Shown: positions 27,735 through 36,639 of the stretch, piece after piece
Layout: each line of letters opens with the position of its first letter
Position numbering within the stretch: position 1 is the first letter of the stretch
NCBI RefSeq assembly: GCF_000381925.1
Contig: NZ_KB907307.1
Span: forward strand, 4,989,863 to 5,053,862
Length of the DNA stretch: 64,000 nucleotides
Direction: 5' to 3'
Origin: Nocardia sp. BMG111209
GTDB taxonomy: Bacteria; Actinomycetota; Actinomycetes; Mycobacteriales; Mycobacteriaceae
Made by a program: the position numbers and the translations under genes
The notes under the pieces: generated by a model
The model's database searches: none
What the model was told of the DNA's origin: nothing
Seen by the model: the letters and a program-made list of their open reading frames with translations, nothing else

Positions 27735-28786
27735 GACGGCGCCTCCCCTGCGGTCGCCCGGTGCTCCCCGGCCGGCTCGGGCGCGGCCTGTGCGTCCGAG
27801 TGTCGTTGTGCGGAAACAACTTCTATCCCGGTCGGGATACGCGGCGCGGCGGGATCGAGCCCACCGAGCACCGCCGGAGCCGCCTGCATTCCCGACTCCA
27901 CATCGAGCTGGGCCGCCGCGGCCGCGGATTCGCCCGGCAGGGCGGCACGCGGGAAGTGCTGTCGCTTGGCCTGTCCCGCGGCGGCCATCGGCGCTCCGCC
28001 CATCGGCATCGAACCGACCGACTGCACCGAAACCTGTTCGTTCGCAGTGGTTTCCACGGTGGACTCGGTCGACGTCCGGTTCACGTTGCGGGAGCGGTAG
28101 GCGGTGAGCGGCCGCGCGAAATCGACCGGCCCGAGACCCGCGAAACCGCCGGGCAGCATCGGCGGCGCGGCCGCCGGCGCTACCTCCGCCGCCGCGCCGG
28201 TCTCCGCCGACAGGGCCGCCTCGGTGGCCACCACGGGTGGAGCCTCCTGCTCCCACGGGGTGGCCAGCGGCTCGGTCGTCGCCTCGTAGGTGCGCATGAC
28301 CCGTGCCGCAACGGCTTTTGCCGCGTCGGCCTGACCGTCGAGCTGCGCCAGGCTGCCCAGCATCGGCGCGCCCAGCGCGGTGCCCACCTGTTCCAGGTTC
28401 TTCTGCATGGCGTGGATCGCTTCGACCTCACCGGCATCCGGCATGGCCAGGCGGGCGATCTCGTAGGCGGCGGCGTGCGTCTCGGCGTGTGCCGCGTTCG
28501 CGGCGGCCGAGGCCGCCGCCTCGGCCAGCCAATCCCGCAGGGCGCGGATCCGATCGAGCACGTCCCGGCTCGCCCGGGACTGCCAGGCGGAGTCGATCAG
28601 GCCGAGGATCCGCTCGTATTCGACGGCAGCCGAGGCGAATCCGGCCGACAGCCGCGCCCAGGCCAGTCCGGCCTCGGCGGTCGGCGCCGCACCCGCACCC
28701 GTGACGAGTTCGCGCGCGAGCTGCTCGGGCGGCCTGGATTCCCAGACCGTCCCGGTGAATCCCGGTTTCGTCGGCTCCACTACCAT
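27731..28786 (-). CDS. PPE-family protein
   Basis: A 351-residue protein whose first 180 residues form the helical PPE domain: WESRPPEQLARELVTGAGAAP at residues 15-35, carrying the defining PPE, and the helical tip SAWQSRASRDVLDRI in place of WXG. The remainder is Ala/Pro-rich. PPE proteins pair with a PE protein and are exported by ESX; the PE gene is 11 bases upstream and EspG overlaps downstream. Only one PPE gene is seen in the window, against the large families of slow-growing mycobacteria. Confidence 0.88.
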   Translation of the reverse strand: MVVEPTKPGFTGTVWESRPPEQLARELVTGAGAAPTAEAGLAWARLSAGFASAAVEYERILGLIDSAWQSRASRDVLDRIRALRDWLAEAAASAAANAAHAETHAAAYEIARLAMPDAGEVEAIHAMQKNLEQVGTALGAPMLGSLAQLDGQADAAKAVAARVMRTYEATTEPLATPWEQEAPPVVATEAALSAETGAAAEVAPAAAPPMLPGGFAGLGPVDFARPLTAYRSRNVNRTSTESTVETTANEQVSVQSVGSMPMGGAPMAAAGQAKRQHFPRAALPGESAAAAAQLDVESGMQAAPAVLGGLDPAAPRIPTGIEVVSAQRHSDAQAAPEPAGEHRATAGEAPS

Positions 28787-28797
28787 CGCTGCCTCGA

Positions 28798-29124
28798 TCA
28801 GGCCGTCGTGACGCCGCCGAAGTCGGCGCTGTTGTCGGCTTCCGCCTGTCCGAAATGATCCGATTGCACGCGCAGCGTGGCGGCGAGTTTGCGCACCTCG
28901 AGCACGCCCGCGTCGGCACTGCTCCGGAACGACTCGGCCACGGCCTCGAGCGTCTGCGCCGCCCGAACCGAGACCTCGTCGGATCCGGCCGGCGCGGCCG
29001 TCAGACGCGGCCGCTCGTCCTGCAGATCACCGGCCAGCCGACCGGCCAGACCGTCCAATTGCGCGGCCGCCTGCCGGGCCGCCACCGGGTCGAACTGCAC
29101 GCCGTCGAAATCGCTCGTGACCAT
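28798..29124 (-). CDS. PE-family protein
   Basis: A 108-residue helical protein matching the PE domain: DPVAARQAAAQLDGLAGRLAGDL, then APAGSDEVSVRAAQTLEAVAESFR. It lacks a long C-terminal extension, so it is a domain-only PE, like those paired with PPE in core ESX loci. The ATG has AGGAG about 8 bases upstream. Expected to fold as a heterodimer with the following PPE. Confidence 0.85.
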   Translation of the reverse strand: MVTSDFDGVQFDPVAARQAAAQLDGLAGRLAGDLQDERPRLTAAPAGSDEVSVRAAQTLEAVAESFRSSADAGVLEVRKLAATLRVQSDHFGQAEADNSADFGGVTTA

Positions 29125-29150
29125 GACAATCTCCTGTTCCTACCGGATTT

Positions 29151-30560
29151 TCAGAGCGTGAGCTCTTTGTCGGGAGGTGGTTCCGGCATCGGTTCGGCCG
29201 CACCGACCACCGGCAGCGAGACCCCCTCGATGGTGCCCACGACCTCGTCGCCGTGGGCGCTGGTGACGAGGTTCGGGCGGTGTTCGCCGTCGGATCCACC
29301 CTCGCTGGGGCGCGCGGCCCCGGCCAGGCCCGCGCCCGGCATCATGCCGGGAGCCGCGGCTGTCGTCGTTGTCGTTGTCTCCGTTTCGGTTTCCTCGGTC
29401 TGGCCGCCGGTGCGCGGCACGTGCGGCTGCCCGAGATTCGGCAGTCCCGCGCGCGGGACGCCACCCTGCCAGGGGCTGCCGGCCCCGCCACCGGCCCCGC
29501 CGAGCGGCATACCGCCGATACCCGCGACTCCGCCGCCGCCCGCCGTCTCACCGGTCGCCGCACTGTCGAGGCCGAGGTCCGCCGACGCATGCTCGGCCGC
29601 GGACACCGCCTGGGTGGACGCGCCCTGCAGGGCCTGCCCCGCCGTGCCCAGCACCGAACTCGCCGCGCTCGACAACGCCTGCGCGCCTTGGCTGATGGCC
29701 TGCTGGCCGGCCGAGACCGCTTGGCTCACAGCCTGTTCGCCGACCGAGGCCACCTGGGTCGCGGCCTGTGCACCCGATTGCAGGTACGGCTGAACGAGAT
29801 TCACCGCCTGTGCGGCCAGACCGGAGATCTCTCCCGGGTCGGGCACCCCGTCGATCGGTATCTTGAAACCGGCCGTGGCCATCTGCGCGGTCTGCACCGT
29901 CAATTCGCCGCGGGTCTTCGCGGCGATCGTGGTCGCCTCCCCGACGGCCTCGGTGGCCATGCCCATCAGCAACGGGATCCCCACCGGCGTGAACAGGAAG
30001 ACACCGCCCGCGACGACCTCGGCGATGAACTTCTGGATCACCCCGGTGAGTTCGGCGGCCCCCTCGGCGACGACCTGCTGGGCCTGCAGCAGGATCATCT
30101 TCTGCTGCTGTCCCTGATCGGCGACCTTGACGCTGTCCTGTTGCGCCTGATCGCTCTTGTGCTGCGCCTTGTCGGACGCGTCACTGTTCCAATTCGGTGC
30201 GACCGCGGCATTCGCACTCGCGCCCTGGGAAGCCGTCGACATCAGCGCGTTCGCCACCGACGACAACAATTGCGTCGGATCGAAGCCCCCGCCACCGAGC
30301 TTGCCGGTGCCGAAGGCCTGCAGCAGTTGCAGCGCCGGCTGGATGAGCGCCGACGGATCGATATTCGGCAGGGGCGGCAGATTCGGCAACTGCGGCAGCG
30401 CGGGAAGCTGTGGCAGCGCCGGCAGTTGCGGTAAACCCGCGTCCCGCAACATATCCGAGACCGGCCGATCCAGCATGGGCCCGATCGGGCTGCCGCGCAG
30501 CACATCCAGCACGGTCGGATCGAGTCGGCCGCCCACCGCCCCCACGGCCGGTGTCGTCAC
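29151..30560 (-). CDS. Long helical ESX substrate (EspA/EspB-like in layout)
   Basis: A 469-residue protein of a type often found in Nocardia-like ESX loci; I do not recognise a named family. It opens with a Leu/Pro repeat (LPQLPALPQLPALP, about 44-66), then long Ala/Gln-rich helices. A hydrophobic stretch (AGGVFLFTPVGIPLLMGMA) follows near 190, and the tail is Gly/Thr/Pro-rich. The GTG at 30560 overlaps the stop of the EspC-like gene, the arrangement of EspC with its larger partner (EspA) in mycobacteria. Function as an exported pore or surface protein is inference. Confidence 0.65.
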   Translation of the reverse strand: MTTPAVGAVGGRLDPTVLDVLRGSPIGPMLDRPVSDMLRDAGLPQLPALPQLPALPQLPNLPPLPNIDPSALIQPALQLLQAFGTGKLGGGGFDPTQLLSSVANALMSTASQGASANAAVAPNWNSDASDKAQHKSDQAQQDSVKVADQGQQQKMILLQAQQVVAEGAAELTGVIQKFIAEVVAGGVFLFTPVGIPLLMGMATEAVGEATTIAAKTRGELTVQTAQMATAGFKIPIDGVPDPGEISGLAAQAVNLVQPYLQSGAQAATQVASVGEQAVSQAVSAGQQAISQGAQALSSAASSVLGTAGQALQGASTQAVSAAEHASADLGLDSAATGETAGGGGVAGIGGMPLGGAGGGAGSPWQGGVPRAGLPNLGQPHVPRTGGQTEETETETTTTTTAAAPGMMPGAGLAGAARPSEGGSDGEHRPNLVTSAHGDEVVGTIEGVSLPVVGAAEPMPEPPPDKELTL

Positions 30561-30880
30561 AGCAGGCCGGCGATACTCGATATGAACGAGTTCGCGTTGC
30601 CGAGTTCCGTACCGGTGTACGTGGCAGCCCCTTCGAGCGCACCCGTCGCGATACCGGCATGCACAGCGGCGATCTCGGCGCTCGACTGCAGGAAACTGAA
30701 CTGCGCCTGCGCGAATGCGGCCAGGAAGTCCTGCCCGATCAGCCCGAACACCGGCACGGCCGACGCCAGCGAACCCACCACGTCGGCAGCCGCGGACCCC
30801 GCCACCTGCCCCGCCATCCCGGCGTGCTGGGTACCGAACGCCGCAATAGCGGCCGGATCTGCTTTCACAAGGTCGCCCAT
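30557..30880 (-). CDS. EspC-like type VII secretion target
   Basis: A 107-residue protein beginning MGDLVKADPAAIAAFGTQHAG, which matches the EspC-type ESX secretion-target pattern (short acidic start, DPxxLxxFxxxHxxxA, small-residue helices, no WXG). EspC proteins are exported as partners of larger substrates. GGGAGG precedes the ATG. The next gene overlaps by four bases and is the likely partner. Confidence 0.72.
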   Translation of the reverse strand: MGDLVKADPAAIAAFGTQHAGMAGQVAGSAAADVVGSLASAVPVFGLIGQDFLAAFAQAQFSFLQSSAEIAAVHAGIATGALEGAATYTGTELGNANSFISSIAGLL

Positions 30881-30974
30881 TGGATTTCCCTCCCGGATGT
30901 GTCGATCCGATTGACGTTACAGAGATGAAAGTGCTTGCGCCAGAATCTCATCGCATTTCGGCAGTGGCGACGGA

Positions 30975-31286
30975 TTATCCGCCGGCCCGATCCGCCGCAG
31001 CACCGTTGAACTCGGTGATCAGCTCGGAGAGGCGAGCAAATGCCTGCTGCGCAGCCGCATTCGCGGTGTCCACGAGGATCCGCTCGAACTCCTCCGGCGA
31101 CATACGCGAAATATCGCCCGAGAACTCGAGATTCCGTAAAGCCCCGTTACCGTCGACTTCGACCGCGATGGCGCCGTCCTCCGAGACCTCGCGCGCGCGA
31201 ACGCGCGCCACATCCTCCGAGAAACCCTGCATCCGATACAACTGCCGACGAACCCGAGCCTCCAGGTCGTCCATCGACTCGATCAC
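30975..31286 (-). CDS. YbaB/EbfC-type protein (EspL-like)
   Basis: A 103-residue protein with the YbaB fold pattern: helix (LEARVRRQLYRMQG), strands (GAIAVEVDGNGALRNLEFSGDI), helix (EEFERILVDTANAAAQQAFARLSELITEF). EspL of the mycobacterial ESX-1 locus is such a protein and stabilises Esp substrates. The GTG at 31286 has GAGGGG before it; a downstream ATG at 31274 is possible. It follows the EspH-like gene by 18 bases. Confidence 0.8.
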   Translation of the reverse strand: MIESMDDLEARVRRQLYRMQGFSEDVARVRAREVSEDGAIAVEVDGNGALRNLEFSGDISRMSPEEFERILVDTANAAAQQAFARLSELITEFNGAAADRAGG

Positions 31287-31304
31287 TGCCCACCCCTCGA
31301 TATT

Positions 31305-31682
31305 TCAGATCGACCGAAGCCAGCTCTGCGGCTCCGTGTCGTAGTCCTGCTCCTCGACGATCTCCTGCCGAGCCAGCTCGGCCTCCGTCGGCAACCCGCT
31401 GTGCGCGAGGCTCGCAGCACTGATCCCGGCCTCCGCCAACTGCTTCCGTCGCGCCAGCCCGGCCCGATTGGCCGACCGCTGACACAACCGCAGGACCTCA
31501 CCGGCCAACTGCATCGGATCCTTACCGTACAACTCGGCAGCCTCGATCCGAATCCCCAGCGGCAGACCCTGTTCCGTGGTCCGCACCACGATCGAACCGG
31601 TCACCGAGGCCGCGGTACAGGTAGGCAGACGATCCGAGTCTTCGCCGGCGAAATCCTCATCCGGCGGGTCCAGGTCACCCAT
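31305..31682 (-). CDS. EspH/EspD-like ESX accessory protein
   Basis: A 125-residue protein with an acidic start (MGDLDPPDEDFAGEDSD), a YbaB-like strand pair (TGSIVVRTTEQGLPLGIRI), a helix (LAGEVLRLCQRSANRAGLAR) and an LPTEAEL...QDYDTEP tail. This matches the layout of EspH/EspD, cytosolic stabilisers of exported Esp proteins in mycobacteria, including the LPT..E..Y-D tail. ATG 31682 has an AGGAGGGGAG box 9 bases before, better than a frame extended 15 codons upstream. It leads the minus-strand ESX run. A clear paralog lies at 62847-63353. Confidence 0.7.
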   Translation of the reverse strand: MGDLDPPDEDFAGEDSDRLPTCTAASVTGSIVVRTTEQGLPLGIRIEAAELYGKDPMQLAGEVLRLCQRSANRAGLARRKQLAEAGISAASLAHSGLPTEAELARQEIVEEQDYDTEPQSWLRSI

Positions 31683-31874
31683 GCTTCTTACTCCCCTCCT
31701 GTGTAGCAAAACAGGTATAGCACCCACGGCTCATGTGCGCCAGCGGGATTCGGCTGTGGTCCGGCCATGGAAGTACCGAACCTCGGCCATGCGGCGCGCC
31801 CGACCTCCATCCTTTGCCGAGGTAGAGATTCGCCGAGTACCGTTGCGTCGCCGCACGGGTAGCGTCATGCGCGA

Positions 31875-31904
31875 CGAGCGTCGTAGCGTGTGATGCGACG
31901 CTCG
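31875..31904 (+). promoter_or_regulatory. Perfect inverted repeat upstream of the 31934 operon
   Basis: CGAGCGTCG (31875-31883) and CGACGCTCG (31896-31904) form a perfect 9-base stem with a 12-base loop, ending 30 bases before the ATG and about 13 before the ribosome-binding site. It lies in the 251-base region between two divergent ESX-associated operons. It could be a transcription-factor operator or a leader hairpin. Confidence 0.55.
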
Positions 31905-31933
31905 ACATTGCGGGATTCAGGAGGGGGATCCGG

Positions 31934-33745
31934 ATGACCGGACATGACGACCAACCAGCGCCGCCGGTCACACCGTGGCCCGCGCTGAAAGGCATAGCCA
32001 CCGGCGGATTCAACATGAAGTTCGACGATTCGGTGGCGTCCGATCTCATCGGCACGATATCGGATCTCATTGCGGGCGTAAAGGCGTTGAAGCAGGAGGT
32101 CGGGCGGGTCACCGGCGACGGGCCACTGTCCTCTCTGGTCTCGGGGCAGGAACTGGCCAAGCAATTCTCCGCCAAAGGCAAGGAACTCGGCCAGATCTGC
32201 GACGATCACCTCGCGATCCTCTCGGACATGATCGATACCGTCCAAGCCGCCGCGAAAACATACGCGCAAGCGGAGGGGCACAATCAGGCCGTCTTCGATT
32301 CGATCAACAAGGATCCGGCTCCGGCACGACTCGTCGATATTCCCGGTCCCACCTCCATACCCAATGTCGGAGAACACGACGAGCCCAAGGATCTGCAGAA
32401 TGCACAGGGATTCGAAGATGTAACGATCCAGCCCGAGACCCCGGCCAGCCTCTCTCTGGAAAAATTAAACGCCCTCATGAGCTTCTACGGATGGGGAACC
32501 ACCAATATACCGGAGCGGGTCCGGGATTTCTCCGACACCTGGAACGGCATGGCAGCGCAACTCGCCGGAATATTCGCAGAATTCGCCAGCCGGGCCAATC
32601 GGGTCACCGACCAGTCCTGGACCGGCCCGGGTGGCGCCATAGCCGCGCGATCGATCCGTACCTACGCCAAGAGTTCGGCCCACCTCCAGGACAATATGAC
32701 AGCATTCGGAAAGACGCTGTTGTACACTGCGGGATGGATCGAAGCGACCACGAATGCACTCGACAACGTGGACAGCACCAAGATGAGAACGAGCTACCTC
32801 GTATTCCACGACCGCGTTTATGCCGGTGACGTGGAGTACCGCAATCGTCTCGCGGATGCGTACGGAAAGACTTACGTACCGGGCATGCAATTCACCTGCG
32901 CGCACATTCCGGTGCTGGAACATCCCGCCGCGGCCTTCAACGGCATTCCGTCGGATCAGGGGGTGATACTCGATCCGGGCGCTCCGGTTCCGCCCGCACC
33001 GGTCGTGCCGGTCGGGCCGGGACCGGGAACCGCAGTGTCGCCGACAAGTCCGATCAGCACGGCACTGGGCCCCGGCGATGCACCCGCCGTTCCTTCCGAC
33101 ATCCCTGCGCCTCAGGACGATTTGCAGGCGAAACCACCAGCCACCGAGCCCGCGGATCCCTCCTCCACCCGGTCGCCGCTCGATCAGCTCGGCCAACAGG
33201 CCGCAAGCCTCGCACAACAACTCGGCAGTACCGCACAACAGGCAGGACAGCAGGCTGCCGGTACAGCCGAACAACTTGCGCAACAAGCTGCTCAATTCGC
33301 ACAGCAAGCGGCGCAGGGGGTCCGCGGCGACGTCACGGATGCCGCATCGAAGTTGGCTCCCATCGGTCTGGAGTCGGCCGGACCCGGCCTGGCCGGACCC
33401 GGCCTCGGTGGCGGTGCCGGCTCGGGTGCCGGCGGCGGCACGGCAGGTATCGGAGGCCCGAATTCGAGCTCGTCCCGCAACCCCTCGCAGTCGGCGCGGC
33501 TGTTTCCGCGGGCCGCCACCCCGGCCGCCGCGACGAATGCGGCCGCCGAATCCTCGACGACAGCCGGGCGTGCCGGGATTGCCGCCGGTGCGGGCTCGCC
33601 CGGCATGCCTGCCGGTGCGGCGCACGGTGCGGGTGGACAGCAGAGCAAGGAACGCAAGCGCGCAGCGTACCTCGATTCGACGGAACATCTGGATGATGCT
33701 CTCGGGAAGGGGCCACAAGTCGTCAAACCGGTGGTGGAGAAATGA
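31934..33745 (+). CDS. Long ESX substrate with two helical WXG-like hairpins
   Basis: A 603-residue protein. Residues about 30-125 form one helical hairpin; a second (about 200-285) carries the turn motif WTGPGGAIAARSIRTYAKS. A Pro-rich linker (about 345-425), Gln/Ala-rich helices, and a Gly/Ala-rich stretch follow. The C-terminus, KERKRAAYLDSTEHLDDALG, is shared with the paralog at 60309-62072. The layout fits a two-domain ESX substrate. AGGAGGG lies 8 bases before the ATG. The next gene, EspG-like, overlaps by ATGA and is the likely chaperone. Confidence 0.72.
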   Translation: MTGHDDQPAPPVTPWPALKGIATGGFNMKFDDSVASDLIGTISDLIAGVKALKQEVGRVTGDGPLSSLVSGQELAKQFSAKGKELGQICDDHLAILSDMIDTVQAAAKTYAQAEGHNQAVFDSINKDPAPARLVDIPGPTSIPNVGEHDEPKDLQNAQGFEDVTIQPETPASLSLEKLNALMSFYGWGTTNIPERVRDFSDTWNGMAAQLAGIFAEFASRANRVTDQSWTGPGGAIAARSIRTYAKSSAHLQDNMTAFGKTLLYTAGWIEATTNALDNVDSTKMRTSYLVFHDRVYAGDVEYRNRLADAYGKTYVPGMQFTCAHIPVLEHPAAAFNGIPSDQGVILDPGAPVPPAPVVPVGPGPGTAVSPTSPISTALGPGDAPAVPSDIPAPQDDLQAKPPATEPADPSSTRSPLDQLGQQAASLAQQLGSTAQQAGQQAAGTAEQLAQQAAQFAQQAAQGVRGDVTDAASKLAPIGLESAGPGLAGPGLGGGAGSGAGGGTAGIGGPNSSSSRNPSQSARLFPRAATPAAATNAAAESSTTAGRAGIAAGAGSPGMPAGAAHGAGGQQSKERKRAAYLDSTEHLDDALGKGPQVVKPVVEK

Positions 33746-34524
33746 ATCCGCGATGGATGTTCACCGATCACGAATTCGCCGCATTGTGGCAGACGACACG
33801 TGATGAATTTCTACTTCCGCTGCCGTTCAGTTTCCTGTCCGATATTCAATTCGAAGACGACTATCAACGAGAGATGCGACGCATCCGGGAACAGTCTCCG
33901 ATCGCGTCCGATCCCGCCGTCCACCGATTTCTCGCCGATATCACAGCGCCTGATGTCAAACTGATCGTGCAGGGCGGCGACGTCCGATATCCAGACGATC
34001 CGAAGCAGCTGATTCGACTACTCGCGGCTCGCCGGGAAAATCGCGGATATCTCGTGTCGCAGTTGCCCGGCGCAACGGTCGAGCACAGCGCTGGGTTCAC
34101 TGTGGTCGAATGCGACCCGATCCGGCTCGCAGATGTTGTCGTCGCGGCACTTCCGGTGACATCGGCAGGACGGATATCCGATATCGCCGTACCGGTACCC
34201 GACAACGATGGAGCGGCGGAGATCTCGGGGGTGTCGACAGTATGGGACACGATGGATGACGGTCCGGGCGGCGTCGGGGAATTCCTTCGCGCCAGGGCAG
34301 GCTCGATCGGAACTATCGAAATCAGCCAGGGCATCACCCACTTCGGCCCGCGTGGTAGGACCGCGCGCGGCCTGGTCTGGCGCGACCATCTCGATGACGG
34401 GCGCTACGTGGTAGTCGATGGGAGTCCGATTCTGGCGTACGGAAGCGGTCCGGAGCGCTTCGTCGGGTTGATAAATACGGAGATAGCGGCCATCATCCGG
34501 GCCATCAAGGACGAGCGCCGGTGA
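33742..34524 (+). CDS. EspG-like chaperone
   Basis: A 260-residue protein starting MNPRWMFTDHEFAALW, with the EspG-type pattern of an N-terminal W...D.E...LW helix, a central strand/helix mix, and C-terminal GPRGRTARGLVWRDHLDDGRYVVVDGSP, ERFVGLINTEIAAIIRAI. It is only distantly similar to the EspG at 26943 but closely similar in layout to that at 62069. It is joined by four-base overlaps to the substrate gene before and to an Hsp70-propeller gene after it, so all three should be made together. Confidence 0.7.
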   Translation: MNPRWMFTDHEFAALWQTTRDEFLLPLPFSFLSDIQFEDDYQREMRRIREQSPIASDPAVHRFLADITAPDVKLIVQGGDVRYPDDPKQLIRLLAARRENRGYLVSQLPGATVEHSAGFTVVECDPIRLADVVVAALPVTSAGRISDIAVPVPDNDGAAEISGVSTVWDTMDDGPGGVGEFLRARAGSIGTIEISQGITHFGPRGRTARGLVWRDHLDDGRYVVVDGSPILAYGSGPERFVGLINTEIAAIIRAIKDERR

Positions 34525-36623
34525 ACTCGTCACGGTGGGTGGTCATCGACATGGGCAGCGCGACGGTCGCGGCGGTTGCCGCAACGGTCGATACCGATTC
34601 GAATTCGCCACCAGCTGCGGCCGAAGAGTTGATCGAACCGATCGGACCGTATCTCACTACGAATTCCGGCGCTGCGTCGACACGCGAATCGGCAATGGCC
34701 GTCGTCCGGTCCTTGACCGATCGGCTGGTGTATTCGTGGTCCGGTCGAAGACCCGATCGTATTGTGCTGACCTGTCCGCTGTCGTGGCCCCCGGACCGTA
34801 CAGACGCACTGGCTGCGGCGGCGGCACAGGTTGGATACACATCCTCGCAGATCCGTGTAGTGCCCGAACCACTCGCGGCAATAGCCCAGTACAGCAGGGA
34901 GACCGGACCACCGAGGCCCGGCACCCGCGTAGCGGTGATCGACTACGGCGCAGGCACATTCGACGTAGCCGTCTTGGTAGCCACGTCGAACGGAGCATGG
35001 CAGCCCATCGCTGCACGAAGCGATGCCTCGGTCGCCGGGCGCAGTTTCGATGCCACCATCCAACGATGGGTGGACACTCATACGCCGGGTAGCACCCCGG
35101 TCGACACAGCCGAGCTGTGGAATACGATCCGCGTTGCGAGGCAGAAGCTCTCGGAACAGCCGACTGCGGAGATCGTGGTCCGGGTCCACAGTGGCGCTGT
35201 CGTCCCGCTGACCCTGACACGCGGCGAATTCGACAACCTGATCCGCCCGGATGTCCTGCGAGCCGCCGGTATCGCACGCATGGTTTTCGAGCAGTCGGGG
35301 ATCACCGACGTGGCCGACATCGAGTCCGTCCTGTTGATCGGTGGATGCGCTCGGACTCCACTCGTACGAACCATATTCGGCAGTCTCGGAAAAGTTTTCC
35401 TCCCGGAACAACCGGACACCCAGGTCGCCCGAGGCGGATTGGTCGCGCCGACGGCCGGTGGTGCCTCCACACTCATCCATGCCCGGACACCGCCCGGCTC
35501 ACCGCCACCGCCGAACGACACCCCGAATACCTCGGCCGTTCCGTTCGGGCCGCCTCGACGCAGGCGCTCAGGCCGGCGAGCGAAGGTACTGCTGCCCATT
35601 CTCGTGGGTGTGGTCGTCGCTGTGCTCGCGGTGGTCACAGTGACTGTCGTGGTAGTCGGCAGCAGCAATAGTCATCCCGTACCCCCTGGAGCGACGGTGA
35701 CAGGGGTCGGATCGGGTGTCGACGGATCGATAGCGATCGATAGCGTCGACAACCTCGCCTACCTCGCAAACAGCAGCGACGGCACCGTATCGGTGGTGGA
35801 TACCACCCGAAGGGTGGTCACGAAAACCATCAAGGTCAGGGATTATCCACGCGGCGTGGCGCTCGATCGCGAAGGTCACACCCTGTATGTCGTCAATTCC
35901 GGCCCGGGCCAGGCCGATCACAGTACGGTGTCGATCATCGACACTCGAATCGGTGCGGTGACGAGGGAAATCTCGATGCCGGATCAATGCTGGGGAGTCG
36001 CTGTCGATCAACAGACCCACCTCGCCTACGTCGTCGATTACAGCGACGTCGGAAACACCGATGGACACAATCCTCAGTCGAGCGCCCTGACCACGATAGA
36101 TCCGACGGGGCCGGGCATCGTCGGTTCAGTGGCGGCAGGAGTCTATTCTTCTTATGCGGCAGTGGATTCGGTGGCGCGCTCGGTCTATGTCGCCGGGGCC
36201 GACAACACTCTGCGAGTCTTCGACACGACATCGGGTGCGCCGAAGGCGGCGATAAAGCTGGAAGGTCGTCCATACGACGTCACGGTGGACGAATCCGCGC
36301 ACCTGGCCTACGTCACCACCACCGCGCAGAACCCCGGTGGTACCTCCTCCGGCCTGACGGCCATCAGTACCGCAACGAATTCCGTGCTGAAGTCCGTCGC
36401 CCTGAGTTTCACTCCGTACCGAGTTGTCGTCGACCCCGGCGCCCACCGCGCATACGTGGGCGGAGAAACAACGCCGACGATCGCCGTTGTGGATACGACC
36501 ACCCTTTCGGTGGTGAAATCACTGCCGAGTACGACTGCTTCGGCCGCGCTGGGCATCGATACCGGCACACATATGGTCTATGTCGACAACGGTGACGGAA
36601 CGCTGGCGGTGATCCACGGATGA
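34521..36623 (+). CDS. Hsp70-like ATPase fused through a TM helix to a YVTN beta-propeller
   Basis: A 700-residue protein. Residues 1-315 carry the Hsp70 actin-fold motifs: phosphate-1 WVVIDMGSATVA, connect-1 VPEPLAAIAQY, phosphate-2 VAVIDYGAGTFDVAVL and adenosine VLLIGGCARTPLV. The peptide-binding domain of true DnaK is missing. A Pro linker, a basic RRRRSGRRAK and one membrane helix (about 353-380) lead to repeats such as SVVDTTRRVVTKTI and LAYLANSSDGTV, an outer beta-propeller of YVTN type. By charge the ATPase is cytosolic. It overlaps the EspG-like gene by four bases, tying it to secretion. A role as a sensor or assembly factor is inference. Confidence 0.82.
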   Translation: MNSSRWVVIDMGSATVAAVAATVDTDSNSPPAAAEELIEPIGPYLTTNSGAASTRESAMAVVRSLTDRLVYSWSGRRPDRIVLTCPLSWPPDRTDALAAAAAQVGYTSSQIRVVPEPLAAIAQYSRETGPPRPGTRVAVIDYGAGTFDVAVLVATSNGAWQPIAARSDASVAGRSFDATIQRWVDTHTPGSTPVDTAELWNTIRVARQKLSEQPTAEIVVRVHSGAVVPLTLTRGEFDNLIRPDVLRAAGIARMVFEQSGITDVADIESVLLIGGCARTPLVRTIFGSLGKVFLPEQPDTQVARGGLVAPTAGGASTLIHARTPPGSPPPPNDTPNTSAVPFGPPRRRRSGRRAKVLLPILVGVVVAVLAVVTVTVVVVGSSNSHPVPPGATVTGVGSGVDGSIAIDSVDNLAYLANSSDGTVSVVDTTRRVVTKTIKVRDYPRGVALDREGHTLYVVNSGPGQADHSTVSIIDTRIGAVTREISMPDQCWGVAVDQQTHLAYVVDYSDVGNTDGHNPQSSALTTIDPTGPGIVGSVAAGVYSSYAAVDSVARSVYVAGADNTLRVFDTTSGAPKAAIKLEGRPYDVTVDESAHLAYVTTTAQNPGGTSSGLTAISTATNSVLKSVALSFTPYRVVVDPGAHRAYVGGETTPTIAVVDTTTLSVVKSLPSTTASAALGIDTGTHMVYVDNGDGTLAVIHG

Positions 36624-36639
36624 TCGAGTGCGGATTTCC

